From a virus, in IMG/VR virus record IMGVR_UViG_3300037882_002434, positions 1 to 21,492 of that record: a DNA stretch of 21,492 bases. One strand, written 5' to 3'. Position 1 is the first letter of the stretch; each line of letters opens with the position of its first letter. Below the pieces are notes generated by a model, which ran no database searches, had not been told where the DNA came from, and saw only the letters and a program-made list of their open reading frames with translations. This document shows positions 1 through 6,196 of this stretch, in pieces. Position numbers and translations under genes: made by a program.

Positions 1-591
1 CCCGGCAAAGCGACACCCCCCCCCGTCACAGTGACACCCCCCCCCCGTCACAGTGACACCCTAACCGTAATAGAACCGTCAATGAACCGTATTGATACTG
101 ACGTATCAATATACGCGCGCGATAAAAAATCGGAAAAAGCAAAAAAGCAACACGCGCCAGCACAACAGCCCGACGACGTTTCAGACCAAGTCTGGATTGG
201 GTTCGTCGCTTGGCGGGACAGTATCAACGCACCCCTCACCGCAAACGCACTCAAAGGCATCCGCACGCAAGCTCGAAAAGCCCAATGGACAATCGAGGAG
301 GCATTGGCCGAATGCGTCAGACGGGAATGGCGGGGGTTCAAAGCAATTTGGATTGAGAGGGAGCAAAGCGATGCAGACGACACTGGGAAAAGCCCTTACT
401 ATCGTACACCAGGCCAAAGACGTGCAACAGAACGCAGCACCATCGCCGATGGTTTTACACAAGGAATCGCTGACGACCATGCAACTCTCTGTGCTTCAAG
501 GCAAAGAGCCGAAGGATGGTTGGACCCAAGATCAAATCAACGCGATAGCGCCAATCTTGGCGATGATCCCATGCGCATTGCCAGTCGGTGA
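1..591 (+). CDS. Phage replication initiator-like protein, C-terminal part (5' end outside window)
   Basis: The frame is open from base 1, so the gene starts upstream. After a Pro/His-Ser-Asp-Thr-rich linker and a Lys-rich stretch comes a segment (codons at about 171-355) of the form VW-x2-F-x2-WR, AP-LT, AL-x-GI, EAL-x-EC, REW-GFKA-W. I know this signature from the C-terminal end of phage helix-turn-helix replication proteins (lambda O-like in role), which bind the origin and recruit helicase. The N-terminal DNA-binding domain is not in the window. Two poly-C tracts in the linker make the upstream frame uncertain: the HSDT repeat fits frame 3 before the 10-C tract and frame 1 after it. The last 220 nt overlap the next gene, so the true functional end could be near 371 if a frameshift lies there. 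Family assignment is from remembered similarity; the frame after base 47 is clear. Confidence 0.6.
   Translation, partial: PGKATPPPVTVTPPPRHSDTLTVIEPSMNRIDTDVSIYARDKKSEKAKKQHAPAQQPDDVSDQVWIGFVAWRDSINAPLTANALKGIRTQARKAQWTIEEALAECVRREWRGFKAIWIEREQSDADDTGKSPYYRTPGQRRATERSTIADGFTQGIADDHATLCASRQRAEGWLDPRSNQRDSANLGDDPMRIASR
16..57. repeat. Poly-C / GTCACaGTGAC tandem repeat
   Basis: A run of 9 C (16-24) is followed by the palindrome GTCACaGTGAC (25-35), then 10 C (37-46) and the same palindrome again (47-57). The base run at 9-15 (agcgaca) looks like the degenerate end of an earlier unit, so the array probably extends upstream. The repeats code for the HSDTPP-type linker of the replication protein. 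Unequal C counts shift the reading frame between units. Confidence 0.85.
58..153. other. Candidate replication origin inside the replication gene
   Basis: Directly after the palindromic repeats come three AACCGT hexamers at 63, 74 and 85, exactly 11 bp apart (about one helical turn). Next is a dyad with 9-bp perfect arms (90-98 and 103-111, spacer TGAC), and then an A-rich stretch (121-153). Iterons plus a dyad plus an A/T-rich unwinding tract inside the initiator gene is the layout of the lambda ori in gene O. The sequence elements are seen directly; origin function is inferred. Confidence 0.45.
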
Positions 592-1000
592 GGACGAAGA
601 CATCACTTTCTGCCTGACACGTTTGTCCATGCTTAAACGCAGAACCGACGACGCATTGGTGGGAAAAATCCGTGGCAGAATTTACCGGATGATCTTTATG
701 GAATATCCGTATCAGGCCGTAAACGATGTTGTTGATCAGCTGGCACGTACTGACGCATGGTTACCAACCGAGGGCCAACTCCGGTCTTTGCTCGACTTAT
801 GGCTACACCCCGACAAGGCGCTCATAAACCGCGCATATATGATAATCCATTTTGGCAAACGGGCAGCACCAGAACGCATACCCGCACAAAAGAAAAGCCT
901 GCAGCCGCTGGACATCGCCAACATGCCGAGCGAATTGATCAGCCTTGGTCTCAAGGCGGGTATCCTCATCACTGTCGAAGGAAAGGTAACCGAAGCATGA
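371..1000 (+). CDS. Hypothetical phage protein, possible replication/helicase-loader partner
   Basis: A 209-aa protein if it starts at ATG 371, which has a GAGAGGGA-like Shine-Dalgarno about 8-13 nt upstream. The reading frame is open further upstream (from 92), but that part is low-complexity and overlaps a better gene. The central segment, with LGRIYRM-like and VVDQLART-x2-WLPTEGQLRSLLD residues, resembles phage proteins that follow the initiator and are sometimes described as helicase-loader-like. This match is weak and remembered, not tested. It overlaps the preceding frame by 220 nt, which is unusually long. If the overlap is an error, a later start (ATG in the PMVLHKES region, about 437) would still leave a full helical core. 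Its stop shares ATGA with the next gene. Confidence 0.55.
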   Translation: MQTTLGKALTIVHQAKDVQQNAAPSPMVLHKESLTTMQLSVLQGKEPKDGWTQDQINAIAPILAMIPCALPVGEDEDITFCLTRLSMLKRRTDDALVGKIRGRIYRMIFMEYPYQAVNDVVDQLARTDAWLPTEGQLRSLLDLWLHPDKALINRAYMIIHFGKRAAPERIPAQKKSLQPLDIANMPSELISLGLKAGILITVEGKVTEA

Positions 1001-1158
1001 ACAAAGACAATTTTCGCAGAGACATGGCCTTGAAACACGTTATTCGCCTCAAAAGTGATCGGGCATCACCGCGTTCCAATGGCGAAATAGCCGAAAAGGC
1101 TGCGCAATACTCTGGATCATCCAAAGCCGAAGTGCTGAAATGGATGGGAGTAGCATAA
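997..1158 (+). CDS. Small basic hypothetical protein (53 aa)
   Basis: Starts at the ATG of the ATGA overlap with the upstream gene and ends in TAA overlapping the next ATG. The protein is basic in its N-terminal half (NFRRDMALKHVIRLKSDR) and has a helical C-terminal half, NGEIAEKAAQYSG then SKAEVLKWMG. The spacing of these helices could allow a small DNA-binding fold, but I recognise no family. Coupling on both sides, with no intergenic space, is the main reason to call it real. Confidence 0.6.
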   Translation: MNKDNFRRDMALKHVIRLKSDRASPRSNGEIAEKAAQYSGSSKAEVLKWMGVA

Positions 1159-1316
1159 TGGCCGAACCTGCACACATGTCAGCCGCGTGTCATGGCGGCG
1201 AAGTCTTAACAATCCAAGGCCGATCTGCCAAGTTCACTGTCCGAAATCGCAACCGGGAAATTGTTGCCCGTGTTCTGGCCGAGCGGCAGAGGCAGGCCAC
1301 GGAGGCAAAGCAATGA
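1158..1316 (+). CDS. Small basic hypothetical protein (52 aa)
   Basis: ATG at 1158 overlaps the TAA of the upstream gene, and its TGA (1314-1316) overlaps the ATG of the XRE regulator. The translation begins MAEPAHMSAACHGGEV and ends in an Arg/Gln/Ala-rich helix (VARVLAERQRQATEAKQ). No family is recognised. It fills an otherwise empty slot between two coupled genes, which supports it as a real short phage gene. The same bases are open in another frame as an N-terminal extension of the XRE regulator, but that extension has no supported start. Confidence 0.55.
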   Translation: MAEPAHMSAACHGGEVLTIQGRSAKFTVRNRNREIVARVLAERQRQATEAKQ

Positions 1317-1657
1317 CCATCAGCAAAATGACACCTGTGAATCCTCTCGGCGACCGCATTCGCAGTCTGCGCAAAGAAAAGGGTTTAACGCTTGACCAGC
1401 TTGCGAAGCAAAGCGGATCGAGCAAGAGCTATATTTGGGAGCTGGAGAACAAGAACCCTTCGCGACCCTCTGCCGAAAAGCTAGCGAAAATTGCTGATAA
1501 GCTGGGGACTACCATGGAATTCTTGTTTCAGGGGGAAGCTTCTCAGGAACAGGCAGCTGACGCTCATTTTTATCGTAGCTATCAAAAGATGGATGAGCCG
1601 ACGAAAGCTAAGATTAGGCAGATAATTCAACTGTGGGGTGATAGCCGTGCCCTGTAG
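1313..1657 (+). CDS. XRE/Cro-C1-type transcriptional regulator
   Basis: A 114-aa DNA-binding protein. Residues about 12-70 form a classic HTH_XRE domain: GDRIRSLRKEKGLTLDQLA, then the recognition helix SGSSKSYIWELEN, then PSAEKLAKIADKLG and the closing EFLF. The C-terminal tail (FYRSYQKMDEPTKAKIRQII) looks like the short helical extension found in many small phage and alphaproteobacterial XRE proteins. The start at 1313 is supported by GGAGG about 7-11 nt upstream and by the ATGA overlap with the preceding gene. Sitting inside the DNA-metabolism operon rather than divergent from a cro-like gene, it may act as an operon autoregulator. The longer frame starting at 1187 adds only non-conserved sequence. 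Confidence 0.9.
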   Translation: MTISKMTPVNPLGDRIRSLRKEKGLTLDQLAKQSGSSKSYIWELENKNPSRPSAEKLAKIADKLGTTMEFLFQGEASQEQAADAHFYRSYQKMDEPTKAKIRQIIQLWGDSRAL

Positions 1658-1880
1658 CCACTTCACCCTGCCAAATGGAGCGCGGGGGATTGTCTGTACT
1701 CGCGGGCGAGGGAGGCAATGCCAATGTGGCAACCGGTCAACACTTCTGTGCGACTGGAAGGTGCCCAGCAAACATTCCGGCACTTGTGATGCGGAACTAT
1801 GTGCCAAGTGCACTACCAGTCCGGCACCTGACAAAGATTTGTGCCCCAAACATGCCGAAGAGTGGCAGTCCCGCAAATGA
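1647..1880 (+). CDS. Cysteine-rich zinc-binding-type phage protein
   Basis: A 77-aa protein from GTG 1647, overlapping the end of the XRE gene. Cysteines at 3, 17, 25, 27, 35, 47, 52, 55 and 66 and His69 form C-x-C, C-x4-C-x2-C and CPKH patterns that suggest one or two zinc sites. The motifs LLCDWKVP, SGTCDA and CTTSPAPDKDLCP match a small protein that I recognise from phages and prophages next to recombination genes, with no known function. The alternative GTG at 1638 would add three residues. The stop overlaps the RusA-like start (ATGA). Confidence 0.75.
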   Translation: MPCSHFTLPNGARGIVCTRGRGRQCQCGNRSTLLCDWKVPSKHSGTCDAELCAKCTTSPAPDKDLCPKHAEEWQSRK

Positions 1881-2332
1881 CAGTCACAGCAGCCAAGCGG
1901 CGCAAAAAGAGCCACCAGCGCCCTCCACCACAGCCAGTCGATGATCTGCTGGGCGATTTGCGGCACGTTGGCCAGGTCGTCTTGCCGTACCCGCCATCCT
2001 GCCTGTCGCCTAACAGTCGAGTGCAATGGTTCGTATCATCACCAGTGCGCAAGAAATACCGCCGGACGTGCTGGCTGCTCGCGCTGGAAGCTGGATTATC
2101 TGTGCCAGACTACGCAGGTGCTGATGGCAAGATCGCAGTGCGGCTGGATTTCTTCCCGCCGGACCGCAGCGCACGTGACGATGACAACGCCGAAGCCAGC
2201 TTCAAATCTGGCCGGGATGGGGTGGCTGATGCCATGCGTTGCGACGATGCGCGGTTTCGCACGATTAAAGTGCTGCACGATGAGCCGCGATCATGTGTGG
2301 TGTTTAGCTTGATAGAGGATACTCACCAATGA
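1877..2332 (+). CDS. RusA-like Holliday junction resolvase
   Basis: A 151-aa endonuclease of the RusA fold, expected to cut four-way junctions in replicating or recombining phage DNA. The conserved PYPPSCLSPNSRVQW block is at residues 37-51, and a substrate-binding core follows. The acidic metal site appears as RDDDN (100-104) with Asp118 in GVADAM, then DDARF (123-127). RusA family members use three Asp residues at equivalent places, plus a Lys (here probably Lys110). The first 35 residues are a basic extension (KRRKK). ATG 1877 is chosen because it forms an ATGA overlap with the preceding gene; an upstream ATG at 1841 lies deep inside that gene. The following SNase gene overlaps by 4 nt, suggesting a nucleic-acid-processing pair. 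Confidence 0.85.
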   Translation: MTVTAAKRRKKSHQRPPPQPVDDLLGDLRHVGQVVLPYPPSCLSPNSRVQWFVSSPVRKKYRRTCWLLALEAGLSVPDYAGADGKIAVRLDFFPPDRSARDDDNAEASFKSGRDGVADAMRCDDARFRTIKVLHDEPRSCVVFSLIEDTHQ

Positions 2333-2685
2333 TTGACCTTGTCACTGCCATGCTGCTGTGCGCTGCGCCAACCGCACACGATGGCGACAATCTGCGCTGC
2401 CGTGGCGTCGGTGACAACATGCGCATTGCAGGTATCGACGCCCCCGAACTGGGCAAGTGCCCGCGCAATCGAACGTGCGCACCTGGGGACGGCATCGCAA
2501 GCAGAAATAAGCTGCGGCAGTTGCTGGCCATAGGTCCGATCCGCTACCGTGTGATTGACACAGACCGATATCGCCGCCCCGTAATCATAGTTTTCAACGG
2601 GCGTGGCAATGTCGCCTGCCAGATGATCGCCAGCGGTTACGCCATTTACAAGCCGCAATGGAACGGCTGGGCAGCACGCTGCTAA
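2329..2685 (+). CDS. Thermonuclease (SNase-like) family protein 1
   Basis: A 118-aa member of the staphylococcal nuclease-like family, which cleaves DNA or RNA with a calcium-dependent Arg/Glu/Arg site. HDGDNLRC (17-24) corresponds to the DGDT strand, MRIAGIDAPE (31-40) provides Arg32 and Glu40, and DTDRYRRPV (77-85) provides the second Arg (about Arg83). ASGYAIY is the usual closing motif. The N-terminus is only weakly hydrophobic, so it probably stays in the cytoplasm. It is shorter than typical nucleases of this family. It is coupled to the RusA-like gene by ATGA and closes the early operon. A second, secreted family member is encoded at 18693-19160. Confidence 0.85.
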   Translation: MIDLVTAMLLCAAPTAHDGDNLRCRGVGDNMRIAGIDAPELGKCPRNRTCAPGDGIASRNKLRQLLAIGPIRYRVIDTDRYRRPVIIVFNGRGNVACQMIASGYAIYKPQWNGWAARC

Positions 2686-2764
2686 CCGGCTATCTAAAAA
2701 TATCTGTTTCCGATAGAAAAAAAATCGATTATGCCTATCGCCAATGGATACAGGGGGAATGACG
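2686..2764. promoter_or_regulatory. AT-rich intergenic gap, possible promoter before the structural block
   Basis: This is one of the few non-coding gaps. It is AT-rich against a GC-richer background, has an A8 tract (2717-2724) and a 6-bp inverted repeat CGATAG (2711-2716) / CTATCG (2735-2740). GATTAT (2727-2732 region) could be a -10 box, but I see no convincing -35. It marks the change from DNA-metabolism to virion-type genes, where a promoter or regulator site is expected. It ends in AGGGGGA (2752-2758), the ribosome-binding site of the next gene. Confidence 0.3.
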
Positions 2765-3205
2765 ATGAGTATTGCAGATCATGTGGAATTGCTTCAGAAA
2801 CTGGCCAATCAAGGCGTGCGCATCGAGCAAGGTCCGGCGCTCATCAGCGCAATTGCCACCGCCGAAAACCTGAGCGATCTTGTCACAGCGCCACATTACC
2901 ACGCACCCCGATCAGCTACACAAGCCGAAATCGACGCGCCCGACATCGAGACGACCAATGACGGCATGAAGATTGCTCGCGATGCGCTGGGGGCCGTCAT
3001 CGACCTGGGCAAAACATTCACATACCTTGACCATCTTCAAAAGGCCAAGCCGTTTGTGTACTGGTTGTTCAACCTTGTGGGCCTGACCAAAGACGAAGAG
3101 GCAACCCGTGATAAGAGCCTTGGCGACAAAATCTGGCGCGAAGTAGGTTCGTTCGACAATATCGCGGACGCAATCAAAGCCGCGTCGAAACTCGTAAAGG
3201 AATAA
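2765..3205 (+). CDS. Hypothetical phage protein (helical, 146 aa)
   Basis: The start at ATG 2765 (MSIADHVELLQKLANQG) is chosen because AGGGGGA lies 6 nt upstream; ATGs at 2744 and 2759 are in frame but lie before or against that site. The protein is mostly helical and charged: an N-terminal helix, a linker with APHYHAPRSATQAEIDAPDIE, a middle helix (MKIARDALGAVIDLGKTF), a hydrophobic stretch KPFVYWLFNLVGL and an amphipathic C-terminal helix (IADAIKAASKLVKE). I recognise no family. It is the first gene of the structural block and lies 6 nt before a virion-type gene, so a virion or assembly role is possible. Confidence 0.7.
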   Translation: MSIADHVELLQKLANQGVRIEQGPALISAIATAENLSDLVTAPHYHAPRSATQAEIDAPDIETTNDGMKIARDALGAVIDLGKTFTYLDHLQKAKPFVYWLFNLVGLTKDEEATRDKSLGDKIWREVGSFDNIADAIKAASKLVKE

Positions 3206-3211
3206 GCAGAC

Positions 3212-3598
3212 ATGGCCAATCTGAATGACAACGTGCTCGATAACGGACTGGCATCGCTTAAGGCCGGTGCATCACACATCTACATTTGTAGCCAAGAGCC
3301 TGCCACTTTCACACAAGCATCGTCGACTTATGCGCTTGGTGTCAAAAACTTTGGAGCAGGCGCAGTGTTTCCCAGCGCGATTGCAGCTGGCACGCCATCC
3401 GGTCGCAAGCTGGATACAGCTGCCGTTGCCGATGGTGTCATCACCACAACCGGCACCGCGACACACTATGCGATTGTATCGACCGCAGCCAGTCGCCTCG
3501 ATGTGTCAAATTCATTGACCAGCAGCCAAGTCGTCACAGCCGGTAACCCATGGACCATGGCGTCGCTGCCTGTGCGTCTTGCCAATCTTGGCGGCTGA
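3212..3598 (+). CDS. Phage virion-associated protein (small beta-rich family)
   Basis: A 128-aa protein with AAGGAA as its Shine-Dalgarno (about 3196-3201). The order of motifs is DNVLDNGLASL near the start, IYICSQEPATFTQA with ALGVK, then SGRKLDTAAVADGVIT, GTATHYAIV, and a final TAGNPWTMASLPVRL. This pattern matches a short conserved protein found in many phages and prophages of Proteobacteria beside tail or fibre genes. Its function is not known; the beta-rich, Ser/Thr-rich composition fits a structural part. It is followed after 2 nt by the next gene. Confidence 0.75.
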   Translation: MANLNDNVLDNGLASLKAGASHIYICSQEPATFTQASSTYALGVKNFGAGAVFPSAIAAGTPSGRKLDTAAVADGVITTTGTATHYAIVSTAASRLDVSNSLTSSQVVTAGNPWTMASLPVRLANLGG

Positions 3599-3600
3599 TA

Positions 3601-4425
3601 GTGGCGCTCTCACAGGCCAATTTTCAGAATGAAATAGGCGATGCTCTGGCAAACCGGAGCACGCGCGCAGTCATCGACAAAGCGTCGATAGCAAGTCAGG
3701 TGGCGGGCGGTTTATGCTCAATGTGGCGTGCGACAGGCGTTCCTGGCCAGGGAGCGATCCCAGCCGCCGCCGCGATATGCACCAGTACGACCACTGGTGC
3801 GGTGAGGTTTGCCAATCAGGTCGCGCCAATGACCAGCTATCTGGCATGGGCCTATTACGTGGCTTCTTCGGTGGGCCAAGCAACCGAAATACATGACCGT
3901 CTGGCGCACATGGGTGGACTCAATGGCACGCTGATAACAGCACAGGCGGTAAATATAGATTTGTCGACCAACGGGCTACCAGCTAGTCGGAGGGGTGATG
4001 ACAACTACAGCGATGTGATGTGGTGGCTGGAGTGGTACATCGCAACTGGTGCCACAGGCGTAAACGCAACCGTCGCCGTGGTTTATGACGACGGATCGAT
4101 TGGCAATATCGTGGTGCTTGTGCCTGCAAACACTGCCGCCGGCCGAATGCTGCCAATCATCACGGCTGTGCCTGGCCGGTTCATTCGAGCAATCACCAAT
4201 GTTACCTTATCTGCAACGACTGGCATCGCGGGTAACTTCGGCGTGACGGCCACTCGCCAACGTACAGGGCTTGAGAACGACGTTGGCAGCAAAGGTAAAT
4301 CATTCACATGGGCGATGCTTGGCGTGCCGGAAATCCCCAACGATAGCTGCCTGTTCTTCGTGTTGCCGTGCATTACAACGTCCACAGGCACTATTCGAGG
4401 GCAGGCGAAAATCGCGCACGTCTGA
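3601..4425 (+). CDS. Phage structural protein (beta-rich, conserved in alphaproteobacterial phages)
   Basis: A 274-aa protein beginning at GTG 3601 (MALSQANFQNEIGDAL), two bases after the previous stop. Recognisable stretches are ATEIHDRLAHMGGLNGT, DVMWWLEWYIATGATG with VAVVYDDGS, PANTAAGRMLPII, and the Ser/Thr-rich VTLSATTGIAGNFGVT. I recall this set from conserved but uncharacterised phage proteins next to fibre-repeat genes like the one that follows. It is probably a virion surface or tail-fibre component. The frame is open further upstream (3550), but that would overlap the preceding conserved gene in another frame. Confidence 0.7.
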   Translation: MALSQANFQNEIGDALANRSTRAVIDKASIASQVAGGLCSMWRATGVPGQGAIPAAAAICTSTTTGAVRFANQVAPMTSYLAWAYYVASSVGQATEIHDRLAHMGGLNGTLITAQAVNIDLSTNGLPASRRGDDNYSDVMWWLEWYIATGATGVNATVAVVYDDGSIGNIVVLVPANTAAGRMLPIITAVPGRFIRAITNVTLSATTGIAGNFGVTATRQRTGLENDVGSKGKSFTWAMLGVPEIPNDSCLFFVLPCITTSTGTIRGQAKIAHV

Positions 4426-4427
4426 CG

Positions 4428-5846
4428 ATGAGTACTGATCGCAGGCAATTATGGCCACCCGAACTTGACGTTACCGGCACGCTGACATCTAATACGCTGG
4501 TTGATCAGCTGATTGCGTCGCTTTACGCACCCGCGTCTTCTCCTTCCGGTCCTGTTGCACTGACAGGTTCATCTGTTGTGTCTGCTGCACCAATCGTTGC
4601 ACAAGGGTGGATCAGTGCCGCAACCGTTGTCGTCGGTCAGGCCGTTACCGCATCTGCGCCATCTGTGTTGTCCGGTTCAGTTGGACAGCGACATAATACG
4701 GTTGGGCAAAGCACAGCCAGTGGATCGCCAGCGGTGGCGGTTTCTTTTGTTGGCCAAAGCCATCTTATTGCTGGCCAATCGGTTGCGTCGTCTGCATCCA
4801 TCGCGGCGACAGCGGGTATTGTTCAAGCCCATGCGGTATCGGGCGCATCAAACAGCAATATAGTTCCAGCATTAGCAACAGGGGCAATTGGTCAAGGCAA
4901 CGCTTTCACTGGCCAATCTTTGAGCAGTGTTGCACCAGCATTGGTCGCAGCGACGTTCGGCCAACGGCACGGCATTGCCGGGGCTTCGGTTGCCAGCACT
5001 ACGCCTGTTGCGTTGTTAAGCACCATTGGCCAGCGCCATGCTGTGGGAGGGCAGGGTGTTTCGGGATTGGTACCAAGCCTGCAATCCGCCACCGTTGGCC
5101 AACGCCATGCAGTTGCTGCATCTGCCACATCAACAACCGCGCATATCACCGCCACTGCGGTAATCGCGCAATCTCACATATTGGCCAGCAGTGCGACCGA
5201 TACGACGGCCAGTTCGGCTGGGCTGGGACAGATTGCCACCGTCGCTATACTGGTAGGTTCTCCAATCAGCACGACGGCACCCGCCGTCGCTGGTGCAACA
5301 ATCCGCACACCAGCCGTTCTGTCAGCCAGCGGAATCGCAACACCCGTGCCAATGGCTGGGCAGTCACCTATCATAACACCCACTGCGTTGGTGGGGCAGA
5401 ACATCGCCATCGGATTGCCGTCATCGGGCCTCGCTATCGTTCGTCTTGTGCAGGCGCTGGGTGCTCCTGCTGGTGTCGCATCATCGCCACCATTTGCCGT
5501 GCTTGCCCAGATTGGTCAGCACCATATACTGACCAGCCGTGATATAGTGCCCCAAAGTCCAGCAGTTGGTCGCCCGCACCTGACACAACAACATGCGCTG
5601 GACGCGGTACCCGTTTCCACTGCTATGACACCGGGCGCTCCGGCAGTATTTGCGCAGATGCTGCTGTCTATTGATGCGGCGTCCCGCACTGCCGATGCGA
5701 CAGAGAGCGAACGGGCCGTCGAAATACATACAGACGGTTCGTTTGCAGCGTCGATGCTTAACGATGATCTGCGCGGCATATTTATTGGTGACACGTCATC
5801 TGCTGCTGCCACAATCTCGGACGAGCAGCGGTCGGTTTCAGTTTGA
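4428..5846 (+). CDS. Tandem-repeat fibre-like phage protein (472 aa)
   Basis: ATG at 4428, two bases after the previous stop. Residues 1-50 are an N-terminal head (RRQLWPPELDVTG, LVDQLIASLYAP). Residues 85-268 are eight units of exactly 23 residues with consensus (V/I)GQRH-x3-GQS-x2-S-x2-PAL-x2-AT. Looser units flank this on both sides (about 55-84 and 269-410). The C-terminal 60 residues are acidic and non-repetitive (IDAASRTADATESERAVEIHTDGS), perhaps a trimer tip or attachment domain. Similar GQxHxL repeats occur in phage proteins of Alphaproteobacteria; fixed-length Gly/Ser/Ala repeats suggest a regular beta-solenoid or fibrous stalk. It contains no cysteine. Function as a fibre is inferred from composition and neighbours. 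Confidence 0.75.
   Translation: MSTDRRQLWPPELDVTGTLTSNTLVDQLIASLYAPASSPSGPVALTGSSVVSAAPIVAQGWISAATVVVGQAVTASAPSVLSGSVGQRHNTVGQSTASGSPAVAVSFVGQSHLIAGQSVASSASIAATAGIVQAHAVSGASNSNIVPALATGAIGQGNAFTGQSLSSVAPALVAATFGQRHGIAGASVASTTPVALLSTIGQRHAVGGQGVSGLVPSLQSATVGQRHAVAASATSTTAHITATAVIAQSHILASSATDTTASSAGLGQIATVAILVGSPISTTAPAVAGATIRTPAVLSASGIATPVPMAGQSPIITPTALVGQNIAIGLPSSGLAIVRLVQALGAPAGVASSPPFAVLAQIGQHHILTSRDIVPQSPAVGRPHLTQQHALDAVPVSTAMTPGAPAVFAQMLLSIDAASRTADATESERAVEIHTDGSFAASMLNDDLRGIFIGDTSSAAATISDEQRSVSV
4680..5231 (+). repeat. Eight tandem 69-bp coding repeats
   Basis: Units start at 4680, 4749, 4818, 4887, 4956, 5025, 5094 and 5163. Each encodes 23 residues and begins with a (V/I/F)xQxH/N-type motif. 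DNA identity between units is low, so the repeat is old and held by protein-level selection rather than recent duplication. GGCCA-type bases recur at the GQ codons. Confidence 0.85.
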
Positions 5847-5864
5847 TACGAGCGGAGAGACTAT

Positions 5865-6182
5865 ATGCTAAGAACAGTTCGCCTAAAAACCAAGCGCGCA
5901 GGCGAGCGCAAGGATTACCCGCTAAATTACGCAAAGGCTTTGCGCGTTGATCGCCGCGATGTGGGCGACCAGCTAATCACGGGTGCGCATCCTGACCCAA
6001 GCAAGCACCCGACTGTCACCGTCATTGATGGCGATGTAATTGTCGATGCCTTTGGCGTCGTCGGAACCTCACTTGTTATTTGGCTGTCTGGAGGCACCCA
6101 ATTATCGCAGATCGACGTCACAGTATCCACCGCCCAAGGCAGGCGGTATGTGCAGCGCTGCATCCTGCCAATCGTGCCGTAA
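5865..6182 (+). CDS. Phage fibre-tail adaptor-like protein
   Basis: A 105-aa beta-rich protein with GGAG about 10 nt before ATG 5865. The pattern is a Lys-rich N-terminus (RLKTKRAGERKDYPLNYAKAL), VTVIDGDVIVDAF, the very typical VIWLSGGT, and a final strand VTVSTAQGRRYVQR. The WLSGGT...V-T...GR-x-R pattern is what I recall from small proteins annotated as phage fibre-tail adaptors. It probably folds as an Ig-like beta sandwich linking fibre to virion. It is the last structural gene before the terminase pair; 14 nt separate it from the next gene. Confidence 0.65.
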   Translation: MLRTVRLKTKRAGERKDYPLNYAKALRVDRRDVGDQLITGAHPDPSKHPTVTVIDGDVIVDAFGVVGTSLVIWLSGGTQLSQIDVTVSTAQGRRYVQRCILPIVP

Positions 6183-6196
6183 GAATTGCGCACCCA

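Noticed and set aside
16-57. CRISPR-like repeat array
   Set aside because: Only two or three units, with poly-C between palindromes and no unique spacers; the bases are coding.
1187-1312. N-terminal extension of the XRE regulator
   Set aside because: The extension has no conserved pattern, overlaps a coupled small gene, and a better Shine-Dalgarno and ATGA overlap exist at 1313.
1481-2026. Reverse-strand ORF (181 codons) opposite the XRE, zinc-type and RusA-like genes
   Set aside because: Three conserved + strand genes with coupled starts explain this stretch better.
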